From an uncultured Eubacteriales bacterium (GTDB lineage Bacteria; Bacillota_A; Clostridia; Christensenellales; Aristaeellaceae): a DNA stretch of 12,337 nt. This document shows, one piece after another, positions 1 to 7,082 of the stretch. The position numbers and the translations under genes are program-made. Numbering within the stretch: the stretch's first letter is position 1; the number at the start of each line of letters is the position of its first letter. The stretch covers positions 1-12,337 of the forward strand of contig CACXEB010000074.1 of the NCBI GenBank assembly GCA_902766515.1. The letters are read 5' to 3'. Below the pieces are notes generated by a model. It saw only the letters and a program-made list of their open reading frames with translations, made no database searches and was not told the origin of the DNA.

Positions 1-462
1 CGCATCGGCAGCGTGCCGGTGCTGGCGCTGCTGGACTACATCGAGGCGCATTCCATCGACGATGTGCGGCGGATGTGTTCGCGGTCCGGCGGCTTCGTCA
101 GCCTGTTCGGCACCTCGAATTCAGATACCATCCATGCCCTGGTGGAGCAGGGGGATAAAAAGGCGACGCTGGTCTGGAATACCATGATCTACCAGATCTG
201 CAAGCATATCGGCGCCATGTCCGCCGTGCTGTGCGGCAAGGTCGACGCCATCCTGCTGACCGGCGGGCTGATGCGCTTCGATGATATCACCGCCGGCGTC
301 CGGGCACGCTGCGGCTGGATCGCCCCGATCCACGTCTATCCGGGGGAGATGGAGCAGGAGGCCATGGCCTTCCCGGTCCTGAAGGTGCTGCGCGGCCAGG
401 CCAGGGCCATGACCTACAGCGGGAAAAATGTGTGGCAGGGGTTTGAAGGCGTGACGTTCTGA
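1..462 (+). CDS. buk: Butyrate kinase, C-terminal part (5' end outside window)
   Basis: This is the last 153 codons of a butyrate kinase, which interconverts butyryl phosphate plus ADP with butyrate plus ATP in the cytoplasm, the last step of one fermentative butyrate route. The frame is open from base 1, so the gene starts upstream; the family is about 355 residues long, so a little under half is present. Visible family signatures are a strand and helix reading YQICKHIGAMSAVLCGKVDA, the acetokinase-type LTGG loop straight after it, and VYPGEMEQEAMA near the C-terminus, which matches the conserved YPGE block. The stop is TGA at 460-462. Ald follows 72 nt downstream on the same strand, so both may be cotranscribed. 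A phosphotransbutyrylase gene would be expected upstream but cannot be seen. A branched-chain fatty acid kinase of the same family is the main alternative. Confidence 0.88.
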   Translation, partial: RIGSVPVLALLDYIEAHSIDDVRRMCSRSGGFVSLFGTSNSDTIHALVEQGDKKATLVWNTMIYQICKHIGAMSAVLCGKVDAILLTGGLMRFDDITAGVRARCGWIAPIHVYPGEMEQEAMAFPVLKVLRGQARAMTYSGKNVWQGFEGVTF

Positions 463-470
463 CCAGGGAT

Positions 471-500
471 TTCACTGCTTGTGCAAAAGCAGCGTATCAT
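471..500 (+). promoter_or_regulatory. Small hairpin and weak promoter-like elements between buk and ald
   Basis: A 6-bp perfect inverted repeat, CTGCTT (475-480) and AAGCAG (487-492) with a 6-nt loop, lies in the 72-nt gap between buk and ald. It has no following T tract, so it is unlikely to be a terminator. The same stretch holds a poor sigma-A-like pair, TTCACT (471-476) and TATCAT (495-500), with an 18-nt spacer. It could be a weak internal promoter for ald, an mRNA processing or stability element, or chance. I hold this loosely. Confidence 0.25.
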
Positions 501-534
501 GCAATCAACGACGAAAGAAAGGCAGGCAACCAGG

Positions 535-1644
535 ATGAAGATCGGATGTGTCAAGGAAATCAAGAACAACGAGTACCGTGTCGGACTGACCCCGGATAAT
601 GTGCGCTCTTATGTAGCGGCGGGCCATCATGTTTATATGGAAAAGGGCGCCGGCGTGGGCTCCGGATTCACTGATAACGAGTATGTGGACGCCGGCGCAT
701 CCCTGATCGACAACGCGGCCGATGTCTGGCATCTGGTCGATATGATGGTGAAGGTCAAGGAGCCGCTGGAATGCGAGTACCCGCTGTTCAATGAAGGGCT
801 GATCCTTTACACCTACCTTCATCTGGCGGCGGACAGGCAGCAGATGGACGCGCTGCTGGCGGGAAAAGTGAAGGCTGTGGCGTATGAGACGATCCAGGAA
901 AAGGACCGCTCCCTGCCGTGCCTTGCCCCCATGAGCCAGATTGCGGGCCGCCTGTCGATCCAGGAGGGCGCGAAGTACCTGGAGAAGCGCTTCGGCGGCG
1001 AGGGCATCCTGCTGGCCGGCGTACCCGGCACGCCGAAAGCAAACGTGGTCATTCTCGGCGGTGGTACAGTCGGCATGAATGCCTGCAAGATCGCCGTGGG
1101 CATGGGCGCCAACGTGACGATCCTGGATATCAACCTGAAGCGCCTGGAGGAGCTGGACAATATGTTTGGCGCGCACATTCAGACGCTCGTCAGCTCCGAC
1201 AGCAACATCGAGCGCGTACTGAAGGACGCGGACCTGGTCATCGGCTCCGTGCTGATCCCCGGCGGCTCGACGCCCAAGCTGTTCAAAAAGAAATATCTGC
1301 CCGAAATGAAGGACGGCGCGGTTTTCGTGGACGTGGCCATCGACCAGGGCGGCTGCGGCGAGTCCTCCCGGGTGACGACCCACGACGATCCTGTGTATAT
1401 CGAGAAGGGCGTCGTGCACTACTGCGTCGGCAATATGCCCGGTGCCGTACCGCGGACCTCAACGATCGCGCTGACAAACGCCACGCTGAAATACGGCCTG
1501 GAGATTGCGAACAAAGGGCTGGAAAAAGCCTGTGAGAATCCGGCGATCAGGATGGGTGTCAACTGCTATCTCGGAAAGCTCACCAACAGGAATGTGGCGG
1601 ATGCCCACGGGTATGAATATACGGATTTGGAGAGCCTGATCTGA
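535..1644 (+). CDS. ald: Alanine dehydrogenase
   Basis: This 369-residue protein catalyses the NAD-dependent reversible conversion of L-alanine to pyruvate and ammonia. Its length matches the family (about 370). The residues known to matter in the family fall at the same numbers here: R15 and K75 (pyruvate binding), H96 and D270 (catalysis). The NAD-binding Rossmann motif GGGTVG is at 175-180, with acidic D198 at the end of the next strand for the adenosine ribose. The C-terminal block VGNMPGAVPRTST (298-310) is also typical. I start it at ATG 535 because the protein then begins MKIGCVKEIK, as homologues do, and GGCAGG precedes it by 8 nt; the open frame extends upstream to GTG 481, but those 18 codons have no family counterpart. 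It follows buk by 72 nt, which suggests amino-acid fermentation linked to pyruvate and butyrate metabolism. A hairpin follows its stop. Confidence 0.96.
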   Translation: MKIGCVKEIKNNEYRVGLTPDNVRSYVAAGHHVYMEKGAGVGSGFTDNEYVDAGASLIDNAADVWHLVDMMVKVKEPLECEYPLFNEGLILYTYLHLAADRQQMDALLAGKVKAVAYETIQEKDRSLPCLAPMSQIAGRLSIQEGAKYLEKRFGGEGILLAGVPGTPKANVVILGGGTVGMNACKIAVGMGANVTILDINLKRLEELDNMFGAHIQTLVSSDSNIERVLKDADLVIGSVLIPGGSTPKLFKKKYLPEMKDGAVFVDVAIDQGGCGESSRVTTHDDPVYIEKGVVHYCVGNMPGAVPRTSTIALTNATLKYGLEIANKGLEKACENPAIRMGVNCYLGKLTNRNVADAHGYEYTDLESLI

Positions 1645-1680
1645 CGGAGATTTGATATCGATTCACCCCTTTATGCAAAA

Positions 1681-1714
1681 CGCCCGCCCGGCTCATGCGA
1701 GAACCGGGCGGGCG
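1681..1714. terminator. Bidirectional rho-independent terminator between convergent genes
   Basis: An 11-bp perfect GC-rich stem is formed by 1681-1691 and 1704-1714, with a further inner CTC/GAG pairing (1692-1694 with 1699-1701) closing an ATGC tetraloop. It lies between the ald stop (1644) and the end of the minus-strand gene (1735). On the minus strand the stem is followed at once by TTTT (complement of 1677-1680); on the plus strand a short TTTT follows at 1721-1724. It can therefore serve both converging transcripts, with the better T tract for the minus-strand gene. Confidence 0.8.
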
Positions 1715-1734
1715 CTGACTTTTGGAGTTTGCGG

Positions 1735-4700
1735 TTATTCGACCGTCAGGCGGATGTCGCTGAAGGTGACGCTGACATTCCGTACCGCGTAGAAGCCCAC
1801 GTAGACGCTGTCCGCGTCCACAGCGGTGAGGGGATAGTCAAAGCCGGCGGAGACGGTTTCGCCGCCGTAGCTGAGGGTGAAGCCGTCGCCGGTGCCCACC
1901 AGTTTCAGCGCTACTTCAGTCCCTTCGGCCAGGTCGGCGGCGTTTGCCGGTGCGCCGCCGATCAGCCCGCCGCTCCGGCGGCCGAAGTTGACGATTGCGC
2001 CCTGATTCCGGGCGCCGACGGCCACGTAGTCGCCCATGGTGGTGGCGACATAGGTGTCGATGTACAGGTCGTCGCGGGCCATCAGGCCGAAGGATACCTG
2101 GTTGTTGGCAGCGAAGGAACGGATGGTGGCGGTGGCGGTGAGGGTGAACGGGGTCCCGGCCGGCAGCCGGGTGTAATAGAACATCAGGCCGTCGCTGCCG
2201 CTGGCGATCTTGCCGCAGTTATTGGCGACGCCCAGGGTGATTGCGCCATCCTCCGGAACGGCGGTGAAGTTGTCCGCCGTGATCTTGTTGGCGCCGCCTA
2301 CGTCGCCGAACACCGTGCCGCGCCAGACGGTACCGTCCGCGTCGGTGAAGGCCGGCCAGGCTGCGGCGCTCATCTGCTCGTCAGACGGCGCCTGGTAATC
2401 CAGTACCACGTAGTCCGGGTTTACGGAGGCTGGGAAACAGGTCCCGTAATCCGGACGGGCCTTGTTCAGGCTGTATTCGTACAGCCTCGGCGCGGTTTCC
2501 TTCGCGAGGAGGGAAATCAGCCAGGCATTCAGCTTCGCGCCGTAGCGGTTGGTATGGGTCTGGTCCAGGCCGGTGGCGACGAGGGTCGTGCCGTCGTCCG
2601 CGTATTTCGCGCCGGTGAAGGAGTGCAGCCACCGGGCATCCTCGTCCATGGCGATGTTTTCAAGGATGGTCGCCTCGGTCAGGTCGATGTACTCGACGGC
2701 CATGCCCTCCGCCTGAAGCGCGCTGACCATGTCCAGGATGGCCTGGGCATAGCTGCCGCCGGGAAAGGTGGTATCGCCGATAGTGACGTCCGCGGTCACA
2801 TGGCCGGAGGCGCCGGCGTAGCTTTCCAGCGTGTTGGCGCCGGTCAGTCGGGCGATGGGCGTGCACACCACGGGGATCACGCCGCGGTCCAGGGCGGGAC
2901 GGATATAATTCACATACAGGCTGTTGGCAAAGCTGCCGGGCGTCAGGTAGTCGCCGGTGGGATCGGTAAAGCGGACAGGCTCGGTCTTTTCGTCGTTATG
3001 GCCGAAGCCGATGATCAGGAAGTTCTCCGTCTCCGCGTCACCCAGGGCGGGGATGAGGGCGCTGCCGTTCAGCAGGGTCTGGTACTGCTCCATGCCGGTA
3101 AAGTCCTTGCTGGACGCGCCGGAGCGGGCCAGGTTGTATACCTGGGCGTTGAAGTAGCTGGCGATCTCCTCGCCGTAGCCCTCCCGGGGCAGGTAGTATT
3201 TGTCGTTGAAGGCGGACACGGTGGAGTCGCCCACGACCCACACGGTGGCTTCCTGCTGACCCCAGGCAAATCCCCTGGCGCCCGCGGCGTATTCGGAGCG
3301 GGCGGCGTCCGTGAGCAGGAGCAGGCCGTGCATATCAATGGTGCCGTCCGCGTTCCTGCCGGGCGCGACGGACGTATCCAGGTTGGTGAACCAGTCCGCG
3401 CTCACGGCCGTGCCCTGCGTGTTCGCGCTCAGGCCTTTTTCGGCGTCCCAGTAATAGCAGGTCGGATTCAGGGCGTCGCCGCCCGCCTGCTTTTGCAGGT
3501 CGAGCTTTTCGCCCGCGCCGGCGCCGCTGCGGAAGCTGATCACACCGCTGGCGGCAAAGCCGGTCACGGCAGAGGTATTGCCGGTATACAGCGCGACGTT
3601 GTGACTGCCGTTGTTGAAGGAGGTGCAGTTGTACACCCGGATATCCGGGCAGGAGTTGGAATCGATGCCCTTGGCTTTGTTCTCGTAGGCGATGGAGTTG
3701 ATCAGCGTATGGCCGCCTGGCAGGTTGGACCCGCCCATCTTGAAGCCGTTCCCGTTGCCCGCTTCCATCACTACGGAATCCCCGAAGGTCAGGGCGCCGT
3801 TTTCGTCGCAGGTGATGTCGGCGAAGGTAAACCCTTTGGCGGTCCCGCCTTCCTGGACACGGATGAAGCCGTTCATGTACGCCAGGCTGTTCCGGATGGT
3901 GACCGCGCCGATCGGACCGGTGGCGATCTTGGCGAACAGATCCCAGCCGTCGTCGGCGTTATAGGCCGAGATGCAGCCGTCGAACACGTTGCCCTCGCCC
4001 GTGGTCAGTTTGGCGGCAAAGCCGTCCGCGTCCTCCAGGGCCTTGTCGGCGTTGTTCATGGAGGTGCAGTTCCGGATGACGTTAAAAGCGGGCCACAGGC
4101 TCCGGTCGTCCGCGGAGCTGCCGGATACCTGCAGGCCGGTGGTGCCGTTGTTGAAGAAGTTCATGCGTTCCAGGCGGCAGTAGTGGCCCGCCAGCTGCAT
4201 GCCGGGCAGGCCGTTCCGGGTGCGGGTCACATTGATCCGGGAGATGTGCCAGTAATCGCCCCAGACCTTGAACCCCCGTCCCGTACCCCCAAAGTCCAGG
4301 GTGGCGAACGGTCCGTCAGCGGCGGTCAGGGTGATGGGGCTGTCCGCGGTGCCGCTGCGGCCGCGGAAGACGGTCAGCTCCACGTCGGACAGATCATAGG
4401 TTCCGCCGGTGAGCAGGATGGTCTGGCCCGGCGCGGCATAATCCAGCGCCGTCTGGATGTCCACGGCATCCGCCGGGGAGGTTCCGGCGTTTTCAGCCGC
4501 GCCGTCCGGCTTGACGAAGATCGTGCCCTCCTGGCCGAGGAACCGCCGCGTCACCGTCGTGGAGAGGGAGACGGGTTCATAGCTGCTCAGCTTCTGGAAC
4601 ACGCTGAACGAAAAGACGGGGTCGGGAGTAAAGTCCACCCGGATGTCCGCCGTATCCCCGGGCATGTCCAGGGTCAGGCAGCAGTATGTGTCAGCGGTCA

Positions 4701-6705
4701 CCCGGACGTTATCGGCAGCCGGCTCGCCATTCATATGCACGCTGGCCGTGCCGTCCGCGTTGGTGCGGAAGATCAGGCCGTAGGAATCGCCGGCGGTGGT
4801 GGCGGCGCTGGCGATGGAAGCGGTCAGGTCGGTGTACTCAGTGGGCTGGGGCGCCCATCCTGCCGGGTTCCACTCGCTGGTGGTGAACTGTATGTTGCGG
4901 AAGGTAGCGTTCAGGCCGCGGGCCACCACCAGTGCGACATAGGCGGCATGGCCCTCCTGCCAGGTCAGCGGATCGTCCAGCTCACCGTAGCCGCTGACGG
5001 TCAGGGCGTTGCGGTCCTTCGCGGGAATGTAGTAGGTATAGCTGCCAATGACCTCGTTGGTCTCAGGATCGTACTGGGTGGTGATATACGCGCTGTCCGT
5101 CTTTTCGAGGCTGACCCGGTAGGTCCTGCCTGCCTCGATCTTCTGGGCCGCGCCGTCCATGGTCCACCAGGCAAACCGCGTCGCCCGGATGTCGTTTTCA
5201 TCGGAAGCTTCCGGCGTGGTGATGCCGGTATAGGCACGGATGCCCATGGCACAGGCGGATTCCGGGGAAGTATTCACGCCGCCGTAGGGCAGCTTGGTGG
5301 AGCCCACGGACACCAGGTTCGCCATCCAGTTGCCGGACACACCCTCTTCACCCAGGGCGTCCCGGGCCATCAGGGCAAAGCCTTCCTGGCCGTCGGGGGT
5401 GGGATTCAGGGCGTCGACGGTCACGTCCGCCTGGAGGAAGAAATTGGTGGTGGTGGGATCAATGACGGTGTAGTAGTAGCTGCCGCCGTCCGCCGGCGAA
5501 TCGGCCACGAACTTGCCGCCCTTCTTGCTGACGGAGCCGTCCTCGCCGAACAGGGCGGAGCCCAGGGAAACGTCGGCTTCGATGCCCGTGCCGCTGGCAA
5601 GGAGCACGTTCCGGTCCCCGCCGGTGGAGACGCCGAAATACCGGAATTCCCAGGCCGGCGCGTCTGCCGCGTCCGCCTGCTGCCCGGCTGTCTCCGTCAG
5701 GGTCACGGCATACACCCGCGCGCCCCGCTGGTTCGCTTCGTCATAGGGGGACATGATGCGGTACTGGCCCGCCGCCAGGGCATAGGTCAGGGTCTGCCTG
5801 TCGGTGCCGTGCACCACGGTGACGCCTTCCGCGTTGGCCACCGGCTGGCCGCCGCCGTCGATGAGGGCTACGGCGGAATCGTTGGAGCCGCCCGTGCTGG
5901 ACACGATGACGGCCGCTTCCGCCGTACCGGTCACCGTGAAGCCGATGCTGCCGGACAGGGCCTTGCCCACCTCCACGGAGGTGACGCCCTTCTCCTCCTT
6001 CCAGCGCTTGGTGACCGAGCCGGCGGCGGTGAAGTAGCCGGTGCCTTCGGCATCCACGGCCGTTCCGTCCGGAATGGCCTCCTTGTCCTCCGCGGCGGTC
6101 AGGCCGGCGGCGTCAAACGTATGGACTGCCTGTGAAACGGCCGGTCCGGCCGGCGCAAAGGTATCGGTCACAGTGAGAGCGTATACCCGTACACCGCGGT
6201 TGAAATCGCTCTGCGGGGACATGACCTGCCAATCCCCGGCACTCAGCGTGTAGGTGAAAGTCTGCCGCCCGGTCCCTGTCACGGTGGTCACCTTCTCATG
6301 GTTTTCCGCCACCGCGCCGTCCCGGGCGCTGATGATGGCAAAGGCGGATTCGTTGCTCCCGCCGGTGCTGGAGACGGTCAGGCTCACTTCGGCCTGCCCC
6401 CGCACGGTGAACTGGAATCCGCCGCCCAGGTTTTTGGCGGCTTCCGTCGAGGTGACGCCCTTGTCCTCGGCCCAGCGCTTGGTGACGGTGCCAAAGGTGA
6501 CGATACGGCCGCCGCCGTCTTCGTCCACCGCCGTCCCGGGCTCAATGGCTTCCTTGTCGGCCGCCGCCGTCAGGCTGCCTGCGTCAAAAGCAAAAGCCGC
6601 CGTTTCTTCCGCCCGCGCGTCCGCGCCCGGCGCAAACGCGCCGCACAGCATCGCCAGGCAAACAATCAGTGCCAGAAAACATGCGTGTCCGTTTGAATTT
6701 GTCAT
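1735..6705 (-). CDS. Secreted multidomain pectate lyase (PL9) / acetylesterase (CE12-like SGNH)
   Basis: This 1656-residue protein should act outside the cell on pectin. Order of parts: signal peptide 1-32 (hydrophobic 10-25, A-R-A cleavage motif, but no Lys/Arg before the core); two copies of one module at 40-180 and 197-337; a beta-sandwich-like module about 351-610; a linker-like region 614-726; a PL9 right-handed beta-helix about 727-1110; an SGNH esterase about 1153-1403; a sandwich-like module about 1450-1656. The PL9 calcium ligands of Dickeya Pel9A (D209, D233, D234, D237) match D894, D918, D919, D922 with identical spacing, and K989 in GNGFKMGG fits the catalytic Lys. The esterase has GDSTV (Ser1161), G1196, GHND (N1237) and DQTH (D1381, H1384). 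Start ATG 6705 has AAAGGAG 8 nt upstream; longer in-frame starts run into the promoter. No sortase motif, dockerin or SLH domain is seen, so it is probably released. Lyase and esterase calls are strong; exact substrates are inferred. Confidence 0.93.
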   Translation of the reverse strand: MTNSNGHACFLALIVCLAMLCGAFAPGADARAEETAAFAFDAGSLTAAADKEAIEPGTAVDEDGGGRIVTFGTVTKRWAEDKGVTSTEAAKNLGGGFQFTVRGQAEVSLTVSSTGGSNESAFAIISARDGAVAENHEKVTTVTGTGRQTFTYTLSAGDWQVMSPQSDFNRGVRVYALTVTDTFAPAGPAVSQAVHTFDAAGLTAAEDKEAIPDGTAVDAEGTGYFTAAGSVTKRWKEEKGVTSVEVGKALSGSIGFTVTGTAEAAVIVSSTGGSNDSAVALIDGGGQPVANAEGVTVVHGTDRQTLTYALAAGQYRIMSPYDEANQRGARVYAVTLTETAGQQADAADAPAWEFRYFGVSTGGDRNVLLASGTGIEADVSLGSALFGEDGSVSKKGGKFVADSPADGGSYYYTVIDPTTTNFFLQADVTVDALNPTPDGQEGFALMARDALGEEGVSGNWMANLVSVGSTKLPYGGVNTSPESACAMGIRAYTGITTPEASDENDIRATRFAWWTMDGAAQKIEAGRTYRVSLEKTDSAYITTQYDPETNEVIGSYTYYIPAKDRNALTVSGYGELDDPLTWQEGHAAYVALVVARGLNATFRNIQFTTSEWNPAGWAPQPTEYTDLTASIASAATTAGDSYGLIFRTNADGTASVHMNGEPAADNVRVTADTYCCLTLDMPGDTADIRVDFTPDPVFSFSVFQKLSSYEPVSLSTTVTRRFLGQEGTIFVKPDGAAENAGTSPADAVDIQTALDYAAPGQTILLTGGTYDLSDVELTVFRGRSGTADSPITLTAADGPFATLDFGGTGRGFKVWGDYWHISRINVTRTRNGLPGMQLAGHYCRLERMNFFNNGTTGLQVSGSSADDRSLWPAFNVIRNCTSMNNADKALEDADGFAAKLTTGEGNVFDGCISAYNADDGWDLFAKIATGPIGAVTIRNSLAYMNGFIRVQEGGTAKGFTFADITCDENGALTFGDSVVMEAGNGNGFKMGGSNLPGGHTLINSIAYENKAKGIDSNSCPDIRVYNCTSFNNGSHNVALYTGNTSAVTGFAASGVISFRSGAGAGEKLDLQKQAGGDALNPTCYYWDAEKGLSANTQGTAVSADWFTNLDTSVAPGRNADGTIDMHGLLLLTDAARSEYAAGARGFAWGQQEATVWVVGDSTVSAFNDKYYLPREGYGEEIASYFNAQVYNLARSGASSKDFTGMEQYQTLLNGSALIPALGDAETENFLIIGFGHNDEKTEPVRFTDPTGDYLTPGSFANSLYVNYIRPALDRGVIPVVCTPIARLTGANTLESYAGASGHVTADVTIGDTTFPGGSYAQAILDMVSALQAEGMAVEYIDLTEATILENIAMDEDARWLHSFTGAKYADDGTTLVATGLDQTHTNRYGAKLNAWLISLLAKETAPRLYEYSLNKARPDYGTCFPASVNPDYVVLDYQAPSDEQMSAAAWPAFTDADGTVWRGTVFGDVGGANKITADNFTAVPEDGAITLGVANNCGKIASGSDGLMFYYTRLPAGTPFTLTATATIRSFAANNQVSFGLMARDDLYIDTYVATTMGDYVAVGARNQGAIVNFGRRSGGLIGGAPANAADLAEGTEVALKLVGTGDGFTLSYGGETVSAGFDYPLTAVDADSVYVGFYAVRNVSVTFSDIRLTVE
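5695..6588 (-). repeat. Tandem duplication of an N-terminal module in the pectate lyase/esterase
   Basis: Residues 40-180 and 197-337 of the secreted enzyme are two copies of one module, offset by about 157 residues (471 bp) with only two single-residue indels. Shared landmarks are FDA at the start, DKEAI, GTAVD, VTKRW, KGVTS, VSSTGGSN, RQT-TY, MSP and RVYA near the end. Roughly half the residues are identical by eye, so the duplication is not recent. The pattern of short beta strands suggests a beta-sandwich, and such modules next to catalytic domains often bind carbohydrate, but I do not recognise a named family. Confidence 0.85.
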
Positions 6706-6713
6706 CTTGTATG

Positions 6714-6720
6714 CTCCTTT
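6714..6720 (-). promoter_or_regulatory. Ribosome binding site deciding the start of the secreted enzyme
   Basis: On the minus strand AAAGGAG lies 8 nt before ATG 6705. It picks this start over ATG 6798, which is in the same frame but would add 31 residues lacking signal-peptide character and overlaps the -35 box of the minus-strand promoter. Confidence 0.85.
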
Positions 6721-6769
6721 CGGCGTTGGACGGAACGAGGCTGACTGTGTGAACATTGATTCTGAAAAA

Positions 6770-6798
6770 AGTATATCAGACTCATGCGCTGTTTTCAA
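6770..6798 (-). promoter_or_regulatory. Sigma-A-type promoter for the secreted pectate lyase gene
   Basis: Read on the minus strand, TTGAAA (6798-6793) and TATACT (6775-6770) are separated by exactly 17 nt, each close to the consensus hexamers. The predicted start of transcription is near 6763, giving a leader of about 58 nt that ends in the AAAGGAG site. An inverted repeat overlaps the -35 box. Confidence 0.75.
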
Positions 6799-6802
6799 GC
6801 GC
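6786..6802. promoter_or_regulatory. Candidate operator: inverted repeat over the -35 box
   Basis: GCGCT (6786-6790) and AGCGC (6798-6802) form an inverted repeat with a 7-nt spacer that covers the -35 hexamer of the minus-strand promoter. The size and place suit a repressor half-site pair, but five-base arms can arise by chance in GC-rich DNA, and no cognate regulator is visible beside it. Confidence 0.3.
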
Positions 6803-6874
6803 TATTTCTTTGTGCGCAGGACTCGTTGAATGATGAACATGCGATGATGCCGAAAAACGTCGTTGGTGATACAC

Positions 6875-6903
6875 TTTACATTACAACCGCAAACTGTTAT
6901 AAT
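6875..6903 (+). promoter_or_regulatory. Sigma-A-type promoter for the plus-strand hydrolase gene
   Basis: TTTACA (6875-6880), a 17-nt spacer and a perfect TATAAT (6898-6903) form a near-consensus promoter. The expected transcript starts near 6910, about 170 nt before ATG 7083. A 9-base odd palindrome, AACGTCGTT (6856-6864), lies just upstream of the -35 box, and CTGTACAG (6928-6935) just downstream of the start; either could bind a regulator, but neither is convincing alone. It diverges from the minus-strand promoter about 75 bp away, so one protein bound between them could control both. Confidence 0.75.
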
Positions 6904-7082
6904 TGGGGGCGGAAGAGGTAATGCTCCCTGTACAGAAAAGAAGGGGAATATGGCTGATGATCTGTATCAGGGTTTTCTTGCCATTGTGGAACATGCCGGA
7001 TCTCCAGCAGGAACTGACGGAAAATGCGCCGCCGCCGGTCTGATGCACGTCTTCAATGCGCTTTCAGGGGAGGGATGCCTTA
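6904..7082 (+). other. Long 5' leader of the hydrolase gene, with a possible short overlapping ORF
   Basis: This is the leader between the plus-strand promoter and ATG 7083. An ATG at 6950 opens an 81-codon frame that ends at 7195, overlapping the start of the hydrolase gene in another frame. GGGG sits only 3-4 nt before that ATG, too close for a good ribosome binding site, and the product (MADDLYQGFLAIVEHAGSPA at its start) resembles nothing I know. A weak 5-bp stem, CTGAT (6954-6958) with ATCAG (6966-6970), is present. I recognise no riboswitch class. The stretch may be plain leader, or the small frame may be translated and coupled to the hydrolase. Confidence 0.35.

Noticed and set aside
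505..1419. A 304-codon minus-strand open frame opposite ald
   Set aside because: Codon-aligned shadow of an alanine dehydrogenase with all catalytic residues present.
1729..6135. A 1468-codon open frame on the plus strand opposite the pectate lyase/esterase gene
   Set aside because: Its codons lie exactly on the codons of the minus-strand gene, so a stop would need TTA, CTA or TCA codons there, which GC-rich codon use avoids. The product is low in recognisable motifs and rich in G, A, V, H and Q, and its start has no ribosome binding site. The minus-strand frame has clear catalytic motifs.
6735..6767. Possible lipoprotein signal in the secreted enzyme (Cys residues 9, 16 and 21 in or near the hydrophobic core)
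   Set aside because: The residues before each Cys do not fit a lipobox (Leu or Val at -1), and an A-R-A signal peptidase I site follows. The stretch given is only the nearby leader; the Cys codons lie at about 6643-6681.
6710..6798. Upstream in-frame start (ATG 6798) adding 31 residues to the secreted enzyme
   Set aside because: It overlaps the -35 box of the minus-strand promoter and has no ribosome binding site; ATG 6705 has both a good site and a signal peptide right after it.
6254..6829. A 191-codon plus-strand open frame over the 5' end of the secreted enzyme gene
   Set aside because: It overlaps the signal-peptide region and promoter of the minus-strand gene and has neither a ribosome binding site nor recognisable motifs.
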